DNA from: Blautia sp.
GTDB taxonomy: Bacteria; Bacillota; Clostridia; Lachnospirales; Lachnospiraceae
Assembly (NCBI GenBank): GCA_021772055.1
Contig: JAETNR010000012.1
Span: 1 to 64,000, forward strand
Direction of reading: 5' to 3'
DNA: 64,000 bases
The translations under genes were made by a program, and so were the position numbers. Of this stretch, positions 9,987-19,870 are shown piece after piece (the first letter of the stretch is position 1; each line of letters starts with the position of its first letter). Below the pieces are notes generated by a model. That model saw nothing but the letters and a program-made list of their open reading frames with translations. It searched no databases and was not told the DNA's origin.

Positions 9987-10817
9987 TCAGCCCTTTACGG
10001 AACCCGCTACCATGCCGGCCACAATCTTTTTATTAAAGAATATAAACAGAATCAGCATTGGAATGGTGATCAGTATAATATCTGCAAATAACATATTATA
10101 GCTGCTTGCAAACTGTCCTTTATAATTATACAGCGTCAACTGGACAGTTGTATTGTCAGCGCCCGGCAGGAAATACAGCGGATTCGTGAAGTCATTAAAG
10201 GTTGTAACGGCCGTCAGGATAATAACTGTTGCACGGATGGGTTTTAACAGCGGATGGATGATCCGTACAAACACCTGGAACGGATTGCAGCCGTCAATCC
10301 TGGCAGCCTCCTCCAGCTCCGTAGGGATGGAGGCCATATACCCTCTGAACAGCATGATCGTAAACGGTGTCTGAAGAGCGATCTCCACCATCACCATGCC
10401 AAACATTGTTTTGTAAATATGAAGCTTCTGAAGGAGGTTGATCGTAGGAAGGATCGCCGCAGGGATCATCAAACCAAGCATGATCACCCAGGACACAGCT
10501 TTCATCACACGGTCATTGCGCCTTTGAATGGCATAGCCTGCCATAGCGCCGGTTATGATCAGTCCGAGCACCGTAAAAACAGTCAGAAGCAAACTGTTTT
10601 TGTATGCAGTCAAAAGCTGATAATGGGAATATGAAAGTACATTTGTATAGTTCTCAAAATGCAGTTCCGTCGGCCATGCGATATTCAGCAGGTTGGCTTC
10701 CTGCTGCGATTTCAGCGAGTTCACAAACATGAAATAAAAAGGTATGATAAAAATGATCACCGTCAGGATCACGCCGACAATATCGCCGATCCATATCCAT
10801 CTTTTCTGTTTTTTCAT
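9987..10817 (-). CDS. carbohydrate ABC transporter permease (MalG type)
   Basis: 276 aa, EAA loop ELEEAARIDGCNPFQVFVRIIHPLLKP. Confidence 0.9.
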   Translation of the reverse strand: MKKQKRWIWIGDIVGVILTVIIFIIPFYFMFVNSLKSQQEANLLNIAWPTELHFENYTNVLSYSHYQLLTAYKNSLLLTVFTVLGLIITGAMAGYAIQRRNDRVMKAVSWVIMLGLMIPAAILPTINLLQKLHIYKTMFGMVMVEIALQTPFTIMLFRGYMASIPTELEEAARIDGCNPFQVFVRIIHPLLKPIRATVIILTAVTTFNDFTNPLYFLPGADNTTVQLTLYNYKGQFASSYNMLFADIILITIPMLILFIFFNKKIVAGMVAGSVKG

Positions 10818-11692
10818 TATTGGATCGCCTCCTCTCTTTTCATCAGGAAATGCTGAAGCGGAAATGCAATGCAGGAGATCAGCACGAGCATGATCACATT
10901 GCCCGCAGTGGACAGACCATAGAAACCATATGCATATTCCTTATAGATCACGGATGCCATAACGTCTGTTGCAAATCCCGGGCCGCCGCCTGTCATTCCC
11001 CAGATCAGGTCGAAGGATCTGAGGCCGCCGATCAATGACAAAATAATGATCGAGTTCTGCGATGGCGCAACCAGCGGAAGGGTAATGTTTTTCAGTTTCT
11101 GCCACCCGTTCGCCCCGTCAATGGATGCAGCTTCATAGTAGGTGCCGTCAATGGACTGCACGCCTGCAATATAGATCACAACAGAAATCGAAAGACCCTT
11201 CCACACATCCGTTGCAATAACACTATACAGCGCCAGGTTCATATCGCCCAGGAAATTCACAGGTGCAAATCCTACTGCCTGCAGAGCCATGTTAAATAAA
11301 CCCTTTGTGGGATGCATCAAAGCGGAAAAGGTAAGGCCGACTGCCATTGTGGAAACGAGATTTGGAAAAAATACGGCTGATCGGATAAAGCCTTTTGTGC
11401 GAATCTTGCTGCATAAGAAGATCGCGATAAAGAATGCGATCAAAACCTTTAATGCACTTGTACAGAAAGCATAGATCAGCGTATGTACGATGGATGAGCT
11501 CAGGGAGTTTTCCGAGAAAAACATGATATAGTTGTCCAGTCCGCAGAAAGTCGCAGAGTCAAAATTCCATACCGTCATACTGTAATAAAGAGATGTAACG
11601 ATCGGATACAGAAAGAAAATACCGAAAATAACAAGGGACGGAACTACAAACCAGAAGGAGTATAGTTTGTTCTTTTTACGTTTTGCCTTCAT
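10817..11692 (-). CDS. carbohydrate ABC transporter permease (MalF type)
   Basis: TM permease with EAA loop YYEAASIDGANGWQKLKNITLPLV; start set to MKAKRKKNKLYS at 11692, matching the 291-aa paralog at 34779..35654. Confidence 0.9.
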   Translation of the reverse strand: MKAKRKKNKLYSFWFVVPSLVIFGIFFLYPIVTSLYYSMTVWNFDSATFCGLDNYIMFFSENSLSSSIVHTLIYAFCTSALKVLIAFFIAIFLCSKIRTKGFIRSAVFFPNLVSTMAVGLTFSALMHPTKGLFNMALQAVGFAPVNFLGDMNLALYSVIATDVWKGLSISVVIYIAGVQSIDGTYYEAASIDGANGWQKLKNITLPLVAPSQNSIIILSLIGGLRSFDLIWGMTGGGPGFATDVMASVIYKEYAYGFYGLSTAGNVIMLVLISCIAFPLQHFLMKREEAIQ

Positions 11693-11769
11693 AATTACCT
11701 CCTTAAAAGAAATGAGCCGCCTGCAATAAAGCAGGCGGCATAAAATTTCAAACAGTGACTGTCCGGGAA

Positions 11770-13065
11770 TTATTCCCATCCGAGATCCTGCTGAACTGCA
11801 GATTTCTTACAATCATCATCATACATCTGCGCTGCTGTAGCACCGTCGATCTGGCCAAGCGCTGCAGAAGTAGTGATCTGCTCACAGGTAGCCCCCTTTA
11901 CAGGTGTAAGGAATTCAAGCGCGGGAGCCGTCTTTCCTTCATCAAAGTATGCCTGCATGTCTATGCGGATCGCAGAAGCCACGCTTTCCGGCAGTGTATA
12001 GCCTTTGATACAGGACGGACCATTTGCACCATATGTGTTGATATAAAGATCCAGGTTTTCTTCCTGATAGTAGAAGTCAAGGAATGCAAGTGCTGCCTCT
12101 TTGTTCTCGCTGTCTTTGCTGATATACCAGCTTGTCGGCTCCCAAACAGTCAGGCCTGTATTTTCCGGATCATCCCCGGGGATTGCAAATACGCCGATGT
12201 TTTCTTCTGCTTCCGGATGGGATGCAAGGATCAGCGGGATAACGGAAGTCAGAATGATCCAGTGGGTAGCAGCTCCCGTACCCATAGCCTCAAGGCCGTC
12301 TTCATAAGTTGCTGCCGTATAGCCGTCCTGGTACATATCCACCAGATCTTCATATTTCTGCCAGCTTGCAAGAGCGCCTTCATCCTCTGCAAATTTTGCA
12401 GTACCTGCTGTAAAACCATCTGCAAAATCAGGATTCTTTGAAACTACATTGTAGTTATCTCCAAGGAACAGAACCTGCGTTGTCCAGGTGGTGCCTGCTG
12501 CAAGATATACAGGAGCTTTTCCGGCATCCTTCAATGCCTGGCAGTTCTCAAGGAACGCATCCCAGGTCTTTGGCACTTCCAGTCCAAGTTCTTCATAGTC
12601 CGGCTTCCAGTAAACCACAGCACCTGCCGAGGTATTTACAACCGGTGCACCATAAACACGCCCTTCCTGCGTTACCGTATTCAGATACGCTTCATCCATC
12701 TTCTGCGTAAATTCTTCATCGGTAATATCCAGGAAATGCTCCTTCGGATTCAGCGCAGTAAACAAAGATCCGCAGTTATAAGCGCTGATGTCCGGAAGCT
12801 CGTTGGAAGCACATCTTGTTTTAATGATGTTATCGCCCTCTGTTCCGGCAGGGTTGATTTCAACATCAAATTCCATTCCCAGCTCTTCGGTCGCTTTTTC
12901 CATAACAGCTTTCGTTCCGTCCTGGTATTCGGAAACAGACATCCACATACTTAAGGTTACTCCCTCGTAGGGCTTTGCAGATTCTTCTGCAAATACGGCT
13001 GCCGGTAAGGTTCCAACGGTCATTGCTGCGGCCAACGCAACTGCTACTACTGATTTTTTCTTCAT
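11770..13065 (-). CDS. extracellular solute-binding protein of carbohydrate ABC transporter (no lipobox)
   Basis: 431 aa, signal peptide MKKKSVVAVALAAAMTVGTLPAAVFA, SBP family 1 layout; first of operon SBP-permease-permease. Confidence 0.88.
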   Translation of the reverse strand: MKKKSVVAVALAAAMTVGTLPAAVFAEESAKPYEGVTLSMWMSVSEYQDGTKAVMEKATEELGMEFDVEINPAGTEGDNIIKTRCASNELPDISAYNCGSLFTALNPKEHFLDITDEEFTQKMDEAYLNTVTQEGRVYGAPVVNTSAGAVVYWKPDYEELGLEVPKTWDAFLENCQALKDAGKAPVYLAAGTTWTTQVLFLGDNYNVVSKNPDFADGFTAGTAKFAEDEGALASWQKYEDLVDMYQDGYTAATYEDGLEAMGTGAATHWIILTSVIPLILASHPEAEENIGVFAIPGDDPENTGLTVWEPTSWYISKDSENKEAALAFLDFYYQEENLDLYINTYGANGPSCIKGYTLPESVASAIRIDMQAYFDEGKTAPALEFLTPVKGATCEQITTSAALGQIDGATAAQMYDDDCKKSAVQQDLGWE

Positions 13066-13131
13066 TTCAAAGTCTCCTTTCTTATTTTACAAAGCCTCTT
13101 TTGTGCTTTTGTTTCTGTGAGTCTGTCCCGC

Positions 13132-14082
13132 TTATACAAGCTGATTTTTCGGCTTCCTTCCGTGAAGCACATCCAATACGATCTCTGCTGTGACCAGGGA
13201 TGTGGTTTCACAGTTTTCATAGGTTTCTGCCGCCGTATGGGGTGTTGTAATAACCCTGCTGTTTGACAGCAGTGGGTTTTCCATAGTAACCGGTTCGCTT
13301 TCATACACATCCGTACCAAAGCCTGCTATTTTTCCGGATTCGATTGCCTCTATCACATCCTTCTCCTTCACAAGGCTTCCTCTGGCTGTGTTTACCAGGT
13401 ATACACCGTTTTTCATCCTGGCAATATTCTGTGTATTGATGATTCCGATCGTCTCAGGAAGCGCAGGCAGATGAATGGAGATCACATCACTTCTTTCCAG
13501 CACTTCTTCAAACGAAACGATTTCAACACCCAGCCGGTCTGCCTCCTCCCTGTTTGGATATTTATCATAGGCGATCAAGGTGGGCGAAAACGCTTTTAAT
13601 TTTTCGCAGACGTTCCGGCCGATCGCACCAAAGCCCAACACTCCAACGGTGCTGCTGCGCAGCTCATGCATCATGATACGCGGCCAGTTGCCTCCCTTTG
13701 CCTCCTGATTCAGCCATACGATCTGCCTGGTAAGCCCCAGGATCAGCGCCACCGCATGTTCTGCAACTGCTGTTGTATTGATGCCAGGGCAATTGCAGAC
13801 AACGATCCCGTGTCTTTTTGCAGCCTCCAGGTCGAAATTATCCACTCCCACGCCGAAGCGTGCAAGAACCTTCAGCTTTTTTGCCAGGGCAAATACATCC
13901 TCATTCCATGTATCCACACCAGCGATCACGCCGTCCACATCTGTTACCAGCTCTTTCAGTTCCTCAAATGTAAACGGACGGTCATTCGTGTTTTCAATGA
14001 TCTCGCAGCCCGCATCCAGCAAACGCTGTTTTCCTGCCTGGCAATACTTCGAATAATTGGTCGCTGTAACCAAAATCTTCAT
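13132..14082 (-). CDS. D-2-hydroxyacid / phosphoglycerate dehydrogenase family protein
   Basis: 316 aa; GVGVDNFDLEAAKRHGI, NAD-binding VGVLGFGAIGRNV, NTARGSLVKEKDV. Confidence 0.88.
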   Translation of the reverse strand: MKILVTATNYSKYCQAGKQRLLDAGCEIIENTNDRPFTFEELKELVTDVDGVIAGVDTWNEDVFALAKKLKVLARFGVGVDNFDLEAAKRHGIVVCNCPGINTTAVAEHAVALILGLTRQIVWLNQEAKGGNWPRIMMHELRSSTVGVLGFGAIGRNVCEKLKAFSPTLIAYDKYPNREEADRLGVEIVSFEEVLERSDVISIHLPALPETIGIINTQNIARMKNGVYLVNTARGSLVKEKDVIEAIESGKIAGFGTDVYESEPVTMENPLLSNSRVITTPHTAAETYENCETTSLVTAEIVLDVLHGRKPKNQLV

Positions 14083-14099
14083 CGTTTCACCTCTTCCTA

Positions 14100-15020
14100 T
14101 CAGATTCCAAGATATTCCTTCATATCTTCTGTTAAACGGATCAGTTGATCGACTTCCAACATCCCTGTATCATTCAGCAATGCCGGATCCTTTGTCCGTG
14201 TCTGTATGGAGCGGAAGTTTCCGATCGTTTTCTGGAAATACTTTGCATTTACCGGATAAACCTGCCGCTCGATCATGGAAGCAATGGTAAGAAAATCGGC
14301 TGCCTTACGAGCTTTCTGCGGTTCCTTCCCTACATTCTTTACAAGCCATGCATAAAGCTCCGGATGGAAATTCGCCATCACGCCGCTGAATCCTGCTGCT
14401 CCCATATGTAATGTTTCAAGCAGCGTGGAAGTATTTGCATTAAATAAAAGGATCGTGCTGTCCCGGATCACATCCAGTTTGGCCTGCATATTTTGAATGC
14501 TGCAGCTTGTATCCTTTATAAAATAGAACCGGGAGGTTCCCACACACCACTTCAGCGCCTCCGGCGTGATCAGTCGTTTATACGGATACGGGCATTCATA
14601 AAAACCTAAGGGAAAATTTTCAGGAAGCGCATCCATCACTTTTCGGAGGTTTTTCATCCAGATATCGTCGTCTTCCTCTTCTTTTGCGAAACGGTTCGTA
14701 ATAAAGATCAATGCATCGATCCCGGTCTTTGCCATCTCCTGAAGCTCTCTGATCTGGTCTTCGATGGCATCGGAAATATGTCCGGAAGCAACCACCGGAA
14801 CTCTTCCCGCTGCTGCTTTCACCACAAATCTTGCGATCTCCAGACGTTCCTCCAGGGACAGGAAAAACATTTCACTGGACTGGCAGTCAGCAAATAAACC
14901 ATCCACGCCTTTTTCTATGTACCAGTCAACAAGCTTTCCAAGCGCTTCATAGTCTACCTGGTTATCGTCTGTAAAAGGCGTCAGCATAACCGGATATACA
15001 CCTTTGTTAAATGATCTCAT
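14100..15020 (-). CDS. dihydrodipicolinate synthase / N-acetylneuraminate lyase family protein
   Basis: 306 aa; GVYPVMLTPFTDDNQVDYEALGKLVDWYIEKGVDGLF signature, Lys in FYFIKDTS. Confidence 0.87.
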   Translation of the reverse strand: MRSFNKGVYPVMLTPFTDDNQVDYEALGKLVDWYIEKGVDGLFADCQSSEMFFLSLEERLEIARFVVKAAAGRVPVVASGHISDAIEDQIRELQEMAKTGIDALIFITNRFAKEEEDDDIWMKNLRKVMDALPENFPLGFYECPYPYKRLITPEALKWCVGTSRFYFIKDTSCSIQNMQAKLDVIRDSTILLFNANTSTLLETLHMGAAGFSGVMANFHPELYAWLVKNVGKEPQKARKAADFLTIASMIERQVYPVNAKYFQKTIGNFRSIQTRTKDPALLNDTGMLEVDQLIRLTEDMKEYLGI

Positions 15021-15094
15021 TCTTTTTTCCTCTTTTCTTTTTCCCGGCGGCCAGTGATTCTGTTTTGATGGCCGGGCTATGAATTATCTGAAAT

Positions 15095-16249
15095 TTATTG
15101 GGAATATTTTTTTATAAAACGGCACATTCTGCGGATTCCTTCACACAGTGCTTCCATTTCCGTTCCAAAGGAAATGCGGATCATCTGCCTGGAAGATTCC
15201 CCAAATGTTCCTCCCGGTGCCACAGCCACATGCTCTTCTGCCAACAATTTCAGCGCAAATTCCTCGGAATCCATATTGCAGCAGGCAATGTCAACCATAA
15301 TATAAAATGCACCGTGCGGATAATAGAAGCCTACGTTTTCTTCCCGGAAAATGGCAGCCGCCGCATCCCGCCTCTTTTTATAGTCCTGACGGGAAAACTC
15401 CACAAAGTCCTGCGGTCCTGTGACCGCCGCCTCAACAGCCTTCTGGGCGATCGCAGTGGCATTTCCGATCATTGGGATCATCATCTGCTGCATCATGGAA
15501 ATGATCTCCTCTGACGCAACCGCATAACCGATCCTCCAGCCTGTCATTGCATATTTTTTGGACGCCCCGGAAACCAGAACGACCCTTCCATCCTGATCAA
15601 TGGATTTCAGAGAAAAATGTTCTCCTTCATAAGTGAGATAATCGTACATTTCATCGGAGATCACATACAGATCATATTTCTCGGCCAGATCCATGATCAT
15701 CCGGATCGTTTCTTCACTGAATACGGCTCCTGTCGGATTGGACGGTGTATTGATCATGATCACTTTTGTCTTCTCCGTGATCAGCGGCTCAATGTTTTCC
15801 CGCCTTGGTTCAAATCCATGATCTGCCGGCAATACATAAGGAACTGCCGTAAATCCATTGGATAATACATGCATGGTATAAACCGGCCAGCCCGGATCCG
15901 GAACAAGAACTTCGTCTCCCGGATTGCACAGACACGCCACAGCAATTTCCAGCGCCATGGTGCCTCCGCCGGTCACGATCACCTGACCGGCTTTTACCTC
16001 GATCCCCAGCCTCTTTGAAAAGTCCTGTGCCAGTACGTCCCGCAGTGTCTGGATTCCCGGTACCGAAGTATATTTCGTAAAACCGTCTTTCATTGCCTGA
16101 ACGGCCGCCTCACAGATATAATCCGGTGTCTTAAAATTAGGTTCGCCTGTTTCCAGCCTGATCGCATCCGGTATTTTCCTTGCCGCTTCCTGCAATTTCC
16201 GGATTCCTGACTCCGGAAGATTTTTTATAATCCTGGATAATTCTTTCAT
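15095..16249 (-). CDS. class I/II PLP-dependent aminotransferase
   Basis: NTPSNPTGAVFS, SGASKKYAMTGWRIGY PLP-lysine motif; start placed at MKELSRIIKNLP. Confidence 0.88.
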   Translation of the reverse strand: MKELSRIIKNLPESGIRKLQEAARKIPDAIRLETGEPNFKTPDYICEAAVQAMKDGFTKYTSVPGIQTLRDVLAQDFSKRLGIEVKAGQVIVTGGGTMALEIAVACLCNPGDEVLVPDPGWPVYTMHVLSNGFTAVPYVLPADHGFEPRRENIEPLITEKTKVIMINTPSNPTGAVFSEETIRMIMDLAEKYDLYVISDEMYDYLTYEGEHFSLKSIDQDGRVVLVSGASKKYAMTGWRIGYAVASEEIISMMQQMMIPMIGNATAIAQKAVEAAVTGPQDFVEFSRQDYKKRRDAAAAIFREENVGFYYPHGAFYIMVDIACCNMDSEEFALKLLAEEHVAVAPGGTFGESSRQMIRISFGTEMEALCEGIRRMCRFIKKYSQ

Positions 16250-16483
16250 TGCCTTCCTCCCTGTAAAACCCGGGTTGTAAACACATCCCTGAATCAACCT
16301 TTTGTGAGTAAAATTATAGCAAAGGAATTATCTGTTTTCACTGTTCAACGAACAAAATCTGACTGGTGATTTTTGTAAATTGCACAAAAGAAGAAGCCGC
16401 CGACCATGATTTTCCATCATTTAAGCCAACCGCTTCTTTGCATTCTATTTCTCCTCTGCATCCTGTCCGCTCCACTGCGAAGC

Positions 16484-17662
16484 TTACCCAAGCTGCTGTT
16501 TCAGCTCGTCCGCCAAGAAAGCAATGGAAATCTGCAGGTCAAAATCCCCGTCTTCCTCCATATCCAACAGTTCCCGGATCTTATTGACCCGATAGCGTAC
16601 CGTATTTTTGTGAAGATGCATTTTCTCCGCAATATCCCCAACATTACCATGGCATTTCACATACTGCTTTATTGTTTTGTACAAATCCCCTCCATACTCG
16701 CGGTCGAATTTCAAGATCCTGCACACAATGTCAGAACTGTAATTCCTAACCCACTCAATATGGCTGCACGGAAGCAGCATTTTATAAATGCCCATATTGC
16801 GGAAAAATACTTTATGCTGCTCAAACAGCCTGCAGTATTGATAAGCATAAAAGCTTTCCTGCATAGCCAAAAGCAATTGCTCCGGGTCTTCATGTACTTC
16901 ACCGATCCCGATCCAGTACTTTTCCATAGGCAGGCGCAGGCGGGGCTGCAGGTACTCCTTCCATTTCAGGAATATCCTCTCACTTTCCCCTGCTTCCGCC
17001 CCATACATCACTGCAAAGCAGCCGTCTTTATAATAGAAGGTGTCCCGGTAATTTCGGCTTCCTTCCCTGAACAAATAGTAATTCCTGTGATTTCGGATCT
17101 TTCCGCTTTGCTCCCGGATAAAGCAATAGGCAAAACGATAGGGCTGTTCCCGGTTTAGAAGAACCTCACGGTTTAATTCCCTTTGCTTCTTTATATCCAG
17201 TTCTCCATTTAAAAACAGGGCGATCTTATGTTCCAGGCCTTCCAGGTCGTTTCTCTCCTTGATCTTATGTTTTAAGAACGTCACGATCTCTTCAAAATAT
17301 GCATCATCACGCCCGAACATAAAAATCGGAAGACCGTGCTGGTCAGCATAATCCAGCACCTCCTGCGGCAAGGTCTGATAACAGACATTTTTTACTGCAA
17401 GGGCACTCACCTGATCTTTGCATAATTCCCGGACTGCGGGCATCAGCAATTCGGGCTGCCCTTTTGCAAACAGCAGACTGCTGATGATAAAGTCATGTTT
17501 CCGAAAAGTCCACTTTCTCGGCTGCGTATTGTCCTGCAGTGCAAATTCATAATCCAGGATCCCAACTTTTTCGATCCGATTATCCAACCCGGACTCGCCT
17601 GCCACCAGCCGGAACCTTTGAAATTCCTTCAGTTCCCATATTTCTCTGACCGTGATCCCCAC
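16484..17662 (-). CDS. PucR-family transcriptional regulator
   Basis: N-terminal PucR-like sensor, C-terminal HTH CHGNVGDIAEKMHLHKNTVRYRVNKIRELL. Confidence 0.85.
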   Translation of the reverse strand: MGITVREIWELKEFQRFRLVAGESGLDNRIEKVGILDYEFALQDNTQPRKWTFRKHDFIISSLLFAKGQPELLMPAVRELCKDQVSALAVKNVCYQTLPQEVLDYADQHGLPIFMFGRDDAYFEEIVTFLKHKIKERNDLEGLEHKIALFLNGELDIKKQRELNREVLLNREQPYRFAYCFIREQSGKIRNHRNYYLFREGSRNYRDTFYYKDGCFAVMYGAEAGESERIFLKWKEYLQPRLRLPMEKYWIGIGEVHEDPEQLLLAMQESFYAYQYCRLFEQHKVFFRNMGIYKMLLPCSHIEWVRNYSSDIVCRILKFDREYGGDLYKTIKQYVKCHGNVGDIAEKMHLHKNTVRYRVNKIRELLDMEEDGDFDLQISIAFLADELKQQLG

Positions 17663-17880
17663 TCCGATGCCACCTCCTCGTTTTTTTCACATTATACTCT
17701 TTTTGATGCAGCTTCGCAACACCTGTCCGGCTTCCCAATTTCCCTTTCCGCATCAGAAAATAATCCCTTTCCGCATCCCATTCTGCAAATGAAAACCTGC
17801 TGTTTTTTTAACTTTCTGTTGACAGAAACGGGGTGCAGTGGTATTATGATGTCAGTATAATTCCATATTGAACATATGAA

Positions 17881-18050
17881 GTGCTGGCCACTATCCGCGT
17901 GGTGGACAGAAGAGGGAATCAGGTGCAAGTCCTGAACGATCCGGTCACTGTAACAGAGGAGTGAATTCTCAACAGCCCATTGTACCGTCCGGTATGAGAA
18001 GGGGAGAAGGAGCAATGATTCTGAAGTCAGGAAACCTGCTTTGTATGGCG
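17881..18050 (+). ncRNA. cobalamin (AdoCbl) riboswitch
   Basis: Conserved blocks AGAGGGAATCAGGTGCAAGTCCTGAACGATCCGGTCACTGTAAC and B12 box GAAGTCAGGAAACCTGC (18023..18039). Confidence 0.88.
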
Positions 18051-18111
18051 AGGTTAGACTTCCGTGTAAAGTATAACAACCAACTTGATGATATCCGCAA
18101 TCATCAGGCGT

Positions 18112-18141
18112 TGTCTGCTTGTATGGAGCAGACATTTTTTT
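18112..18141 (+). terminator. riboswitch expression-platform terminator
   Basis: TGTCTGCT-tgtatgg-AGCAGACA followed by TTTTTTT. Confidence 0.8.
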
Positions 18142-18321
18142 ATGGAATTCGCCTGTTCGTATGAATTATACACCGCTGTATTTACAGTGGTACGCCCATA
18201 AGGGCATGATTAAATGGCAGGCGATACTGCTTCGGATGCATTCATTCCCTCCGCATATATTTGAATGAAGCATTGTCTACCCCGGAGCAGCGTCGTCCCT
18301 CTGAAAAGGTTTTGATTGTTT

Positions 18322-18347
18322 CGGCGTTGTATACGCCGTTTTTTTAT
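18322..18347 (+). terminator. second intrinsic terminator in the same leader
   Basis: CGGCGT...ACGCCG followed by TTTTTTT. Confidence 0.65.
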
Positions 18348-18441
18348 TTCAGAAGTTTTTTATTTCAGAAGTTTATATTTCAGCAAAGTGCGGAATATAA
18401 AGCAACAAACTTTTGGAGTGCTTACGCGAAAGGATCTATCC

Positions 18442-18750
18442 ATGGAAAAAAATTATTGGGACGGAAAAGAATATTCCTATTTCAGTCATAAAAAATGCGA
18501 GTTTTTTCCCTGTCACAAGGGCGCAGACCCGGAAAATTTTAACTGTCTTTTCTGCTACTGCCCCCTCTATGCCCTCGGCACAAAATGCGGCGGAAATTTC
18601 CGCATCACAGAGAAGGGAATCAAAGACTGCACAGGCTGCCAGCTTCCCCACAAGCGGCAGAATTACGGCTATGTAACCGGAAAGTACCAGGAGCTGGTTG
18701 AAATGATGAAAGCCTCCGGCGTCCTTTCGGAAAATGGCCGCACGAAATAA
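18442..18750 (+). CDS. cysteine-rich small domain protein (probable metal-binding)
   Basis: 102 aa MEKNYWDGKEYSYFSHKKCEFFPCHKGADPENFNCLFCYCPLYALGTKCGG...; ATG preceded by AAAGGA; downstream of cobalamin riboswitch. Confidence 0.8.
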   Translation: MEKNYWDGKEYSYFSHKKCEFFPCHKGADPENFNCLFCYCPLYALGTKCGGNFRITEKGIKDCTGCQLPHKRQNYGYVTGKYQELVEMMKASGVLSENGRTK

Positions 18751-18810
18751 CGGCATATTGTGACTGCCCGCCGCGTTTGCCGCAAGGTACAAAAAATGCT
18801 GCTGATGCTA

Positions 18811-19743
18811 TCAACGTTCGGCAGCTTTTTTTGATGCTGTGCGAATCATCCGTTCCAGTTCCCGCGCCGCAACTCCGATGGGGCGCTTGGGATCCCACAC
18901 CATACAGATCTCTCTTGTATGGATCTTCTCAGCCAGTTTCACCTCAAACACTTCTCCTTTTTTAATCGCTTCCATAGCCAGATCTCCCGGCAAAAAGCCA
19001 AGTCCCAGGTCATTCTTTACCAGTGGAAGGATCTGATCTGAAGTAGCCACTTCAATATCCGGCTGAAGGATCAGGCCATGTTCCGCAAAAAACTGGTTAT
19101 AAAATTCATAGGTTTTTGTATCTCTTCCAAGACAGATCACCGGATATTCTGTCAGTTCTGCAAGTGTCAGCGTCTTCCCCTTTAACCCCGAAAACTGCGG
19201 GCCTGCCACAAGAACGTCCCGGAACTTTACAAGGGAAATATCTTTCAGAGTTTTGTCCAGTCCCTCCGGCATAGTAACCACCGCAAATTCCACACGCCCG
19301 CTCTTTACTGCCGCAATGGCCTGGGGCGCAGAACAGTTGGTAAGGCGGATATGAATCCCCGGATAGGTAAGGTGGAACTCCCTGAGAACCGGAAGTAAAA
19401 AACAATGCAGCGCGATCTCGCTGACACCCAAAGAAACCGTCCCCTTACTGAGCGTTTTGTCACTGGTCAGCTCTTCCTCCGCCGCCTGAATCTGCTCCTG
19501 GGCAACCTGCACATGGGCAAACAGCCTCTCCCCCTCCGGCGTCAGGGCAACGCCCCGGTTGGAACGCAGAAAGAGGGTGCATCCCAGTTCCTGCTCCAGA
19601 TTATTCATGGCACGGGTGATATTGGGCTGGCTGTTCATCAGAATATGAGCGGCCCTGGTAAAGCTGCGGTATTTTGCCACAAAATAAAAAATGCGGTAAT
19701 AATCATACGTTGCTGCCAATTTTCCATCCTCCTGATATATCAT
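18811..19743 (-). CDS. LysR family transcriptional regulator
   Basis: YDYYRIFYFVAKYRSFTRAAHILMNSQPNITRAMNNLEQELGCTLFLRSNRGVALTPEGERL. Confidence 0.9.
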   Translation of the reverse strand: MIYQEDGKLAATYDYYRIFYFVAKYRSFTRAAHILMNSQPNITRAMNNLEQELGCTLFLRSNRGVALTPEGERLFAHVQVAQEQIQAAEEELTSDKTLSKGTVSLGVSEIALHCFLLPVLREFHLTYPGIHIRLTNCSAPQAIAAVKSGRVEFAVVTMPEGLDKTLKDISLVKFRDVLVAGPQFSGLKGKTLTLAELTEYPVICLGRDTKTYEFYNQFFAEHGLILQPDIEVATSDQILPLVKNDLGLGFLPGDLAMEAIKKGEVFEVKLAEKIHTREICMVWDPKRPIGVAARELERMIRTASKKAAER

Positions 19744-19870
19744 TTTGATATGATGGATATGCAAAATATATCTTTTACATATTGCTTTGTTTCCAGTATA
19801 ATACCAACGGATCAAAAAAGCAAACGCAATCCAATCGGCGTTTGTGTCAAGTAATCGTTGGCACTTTTCC

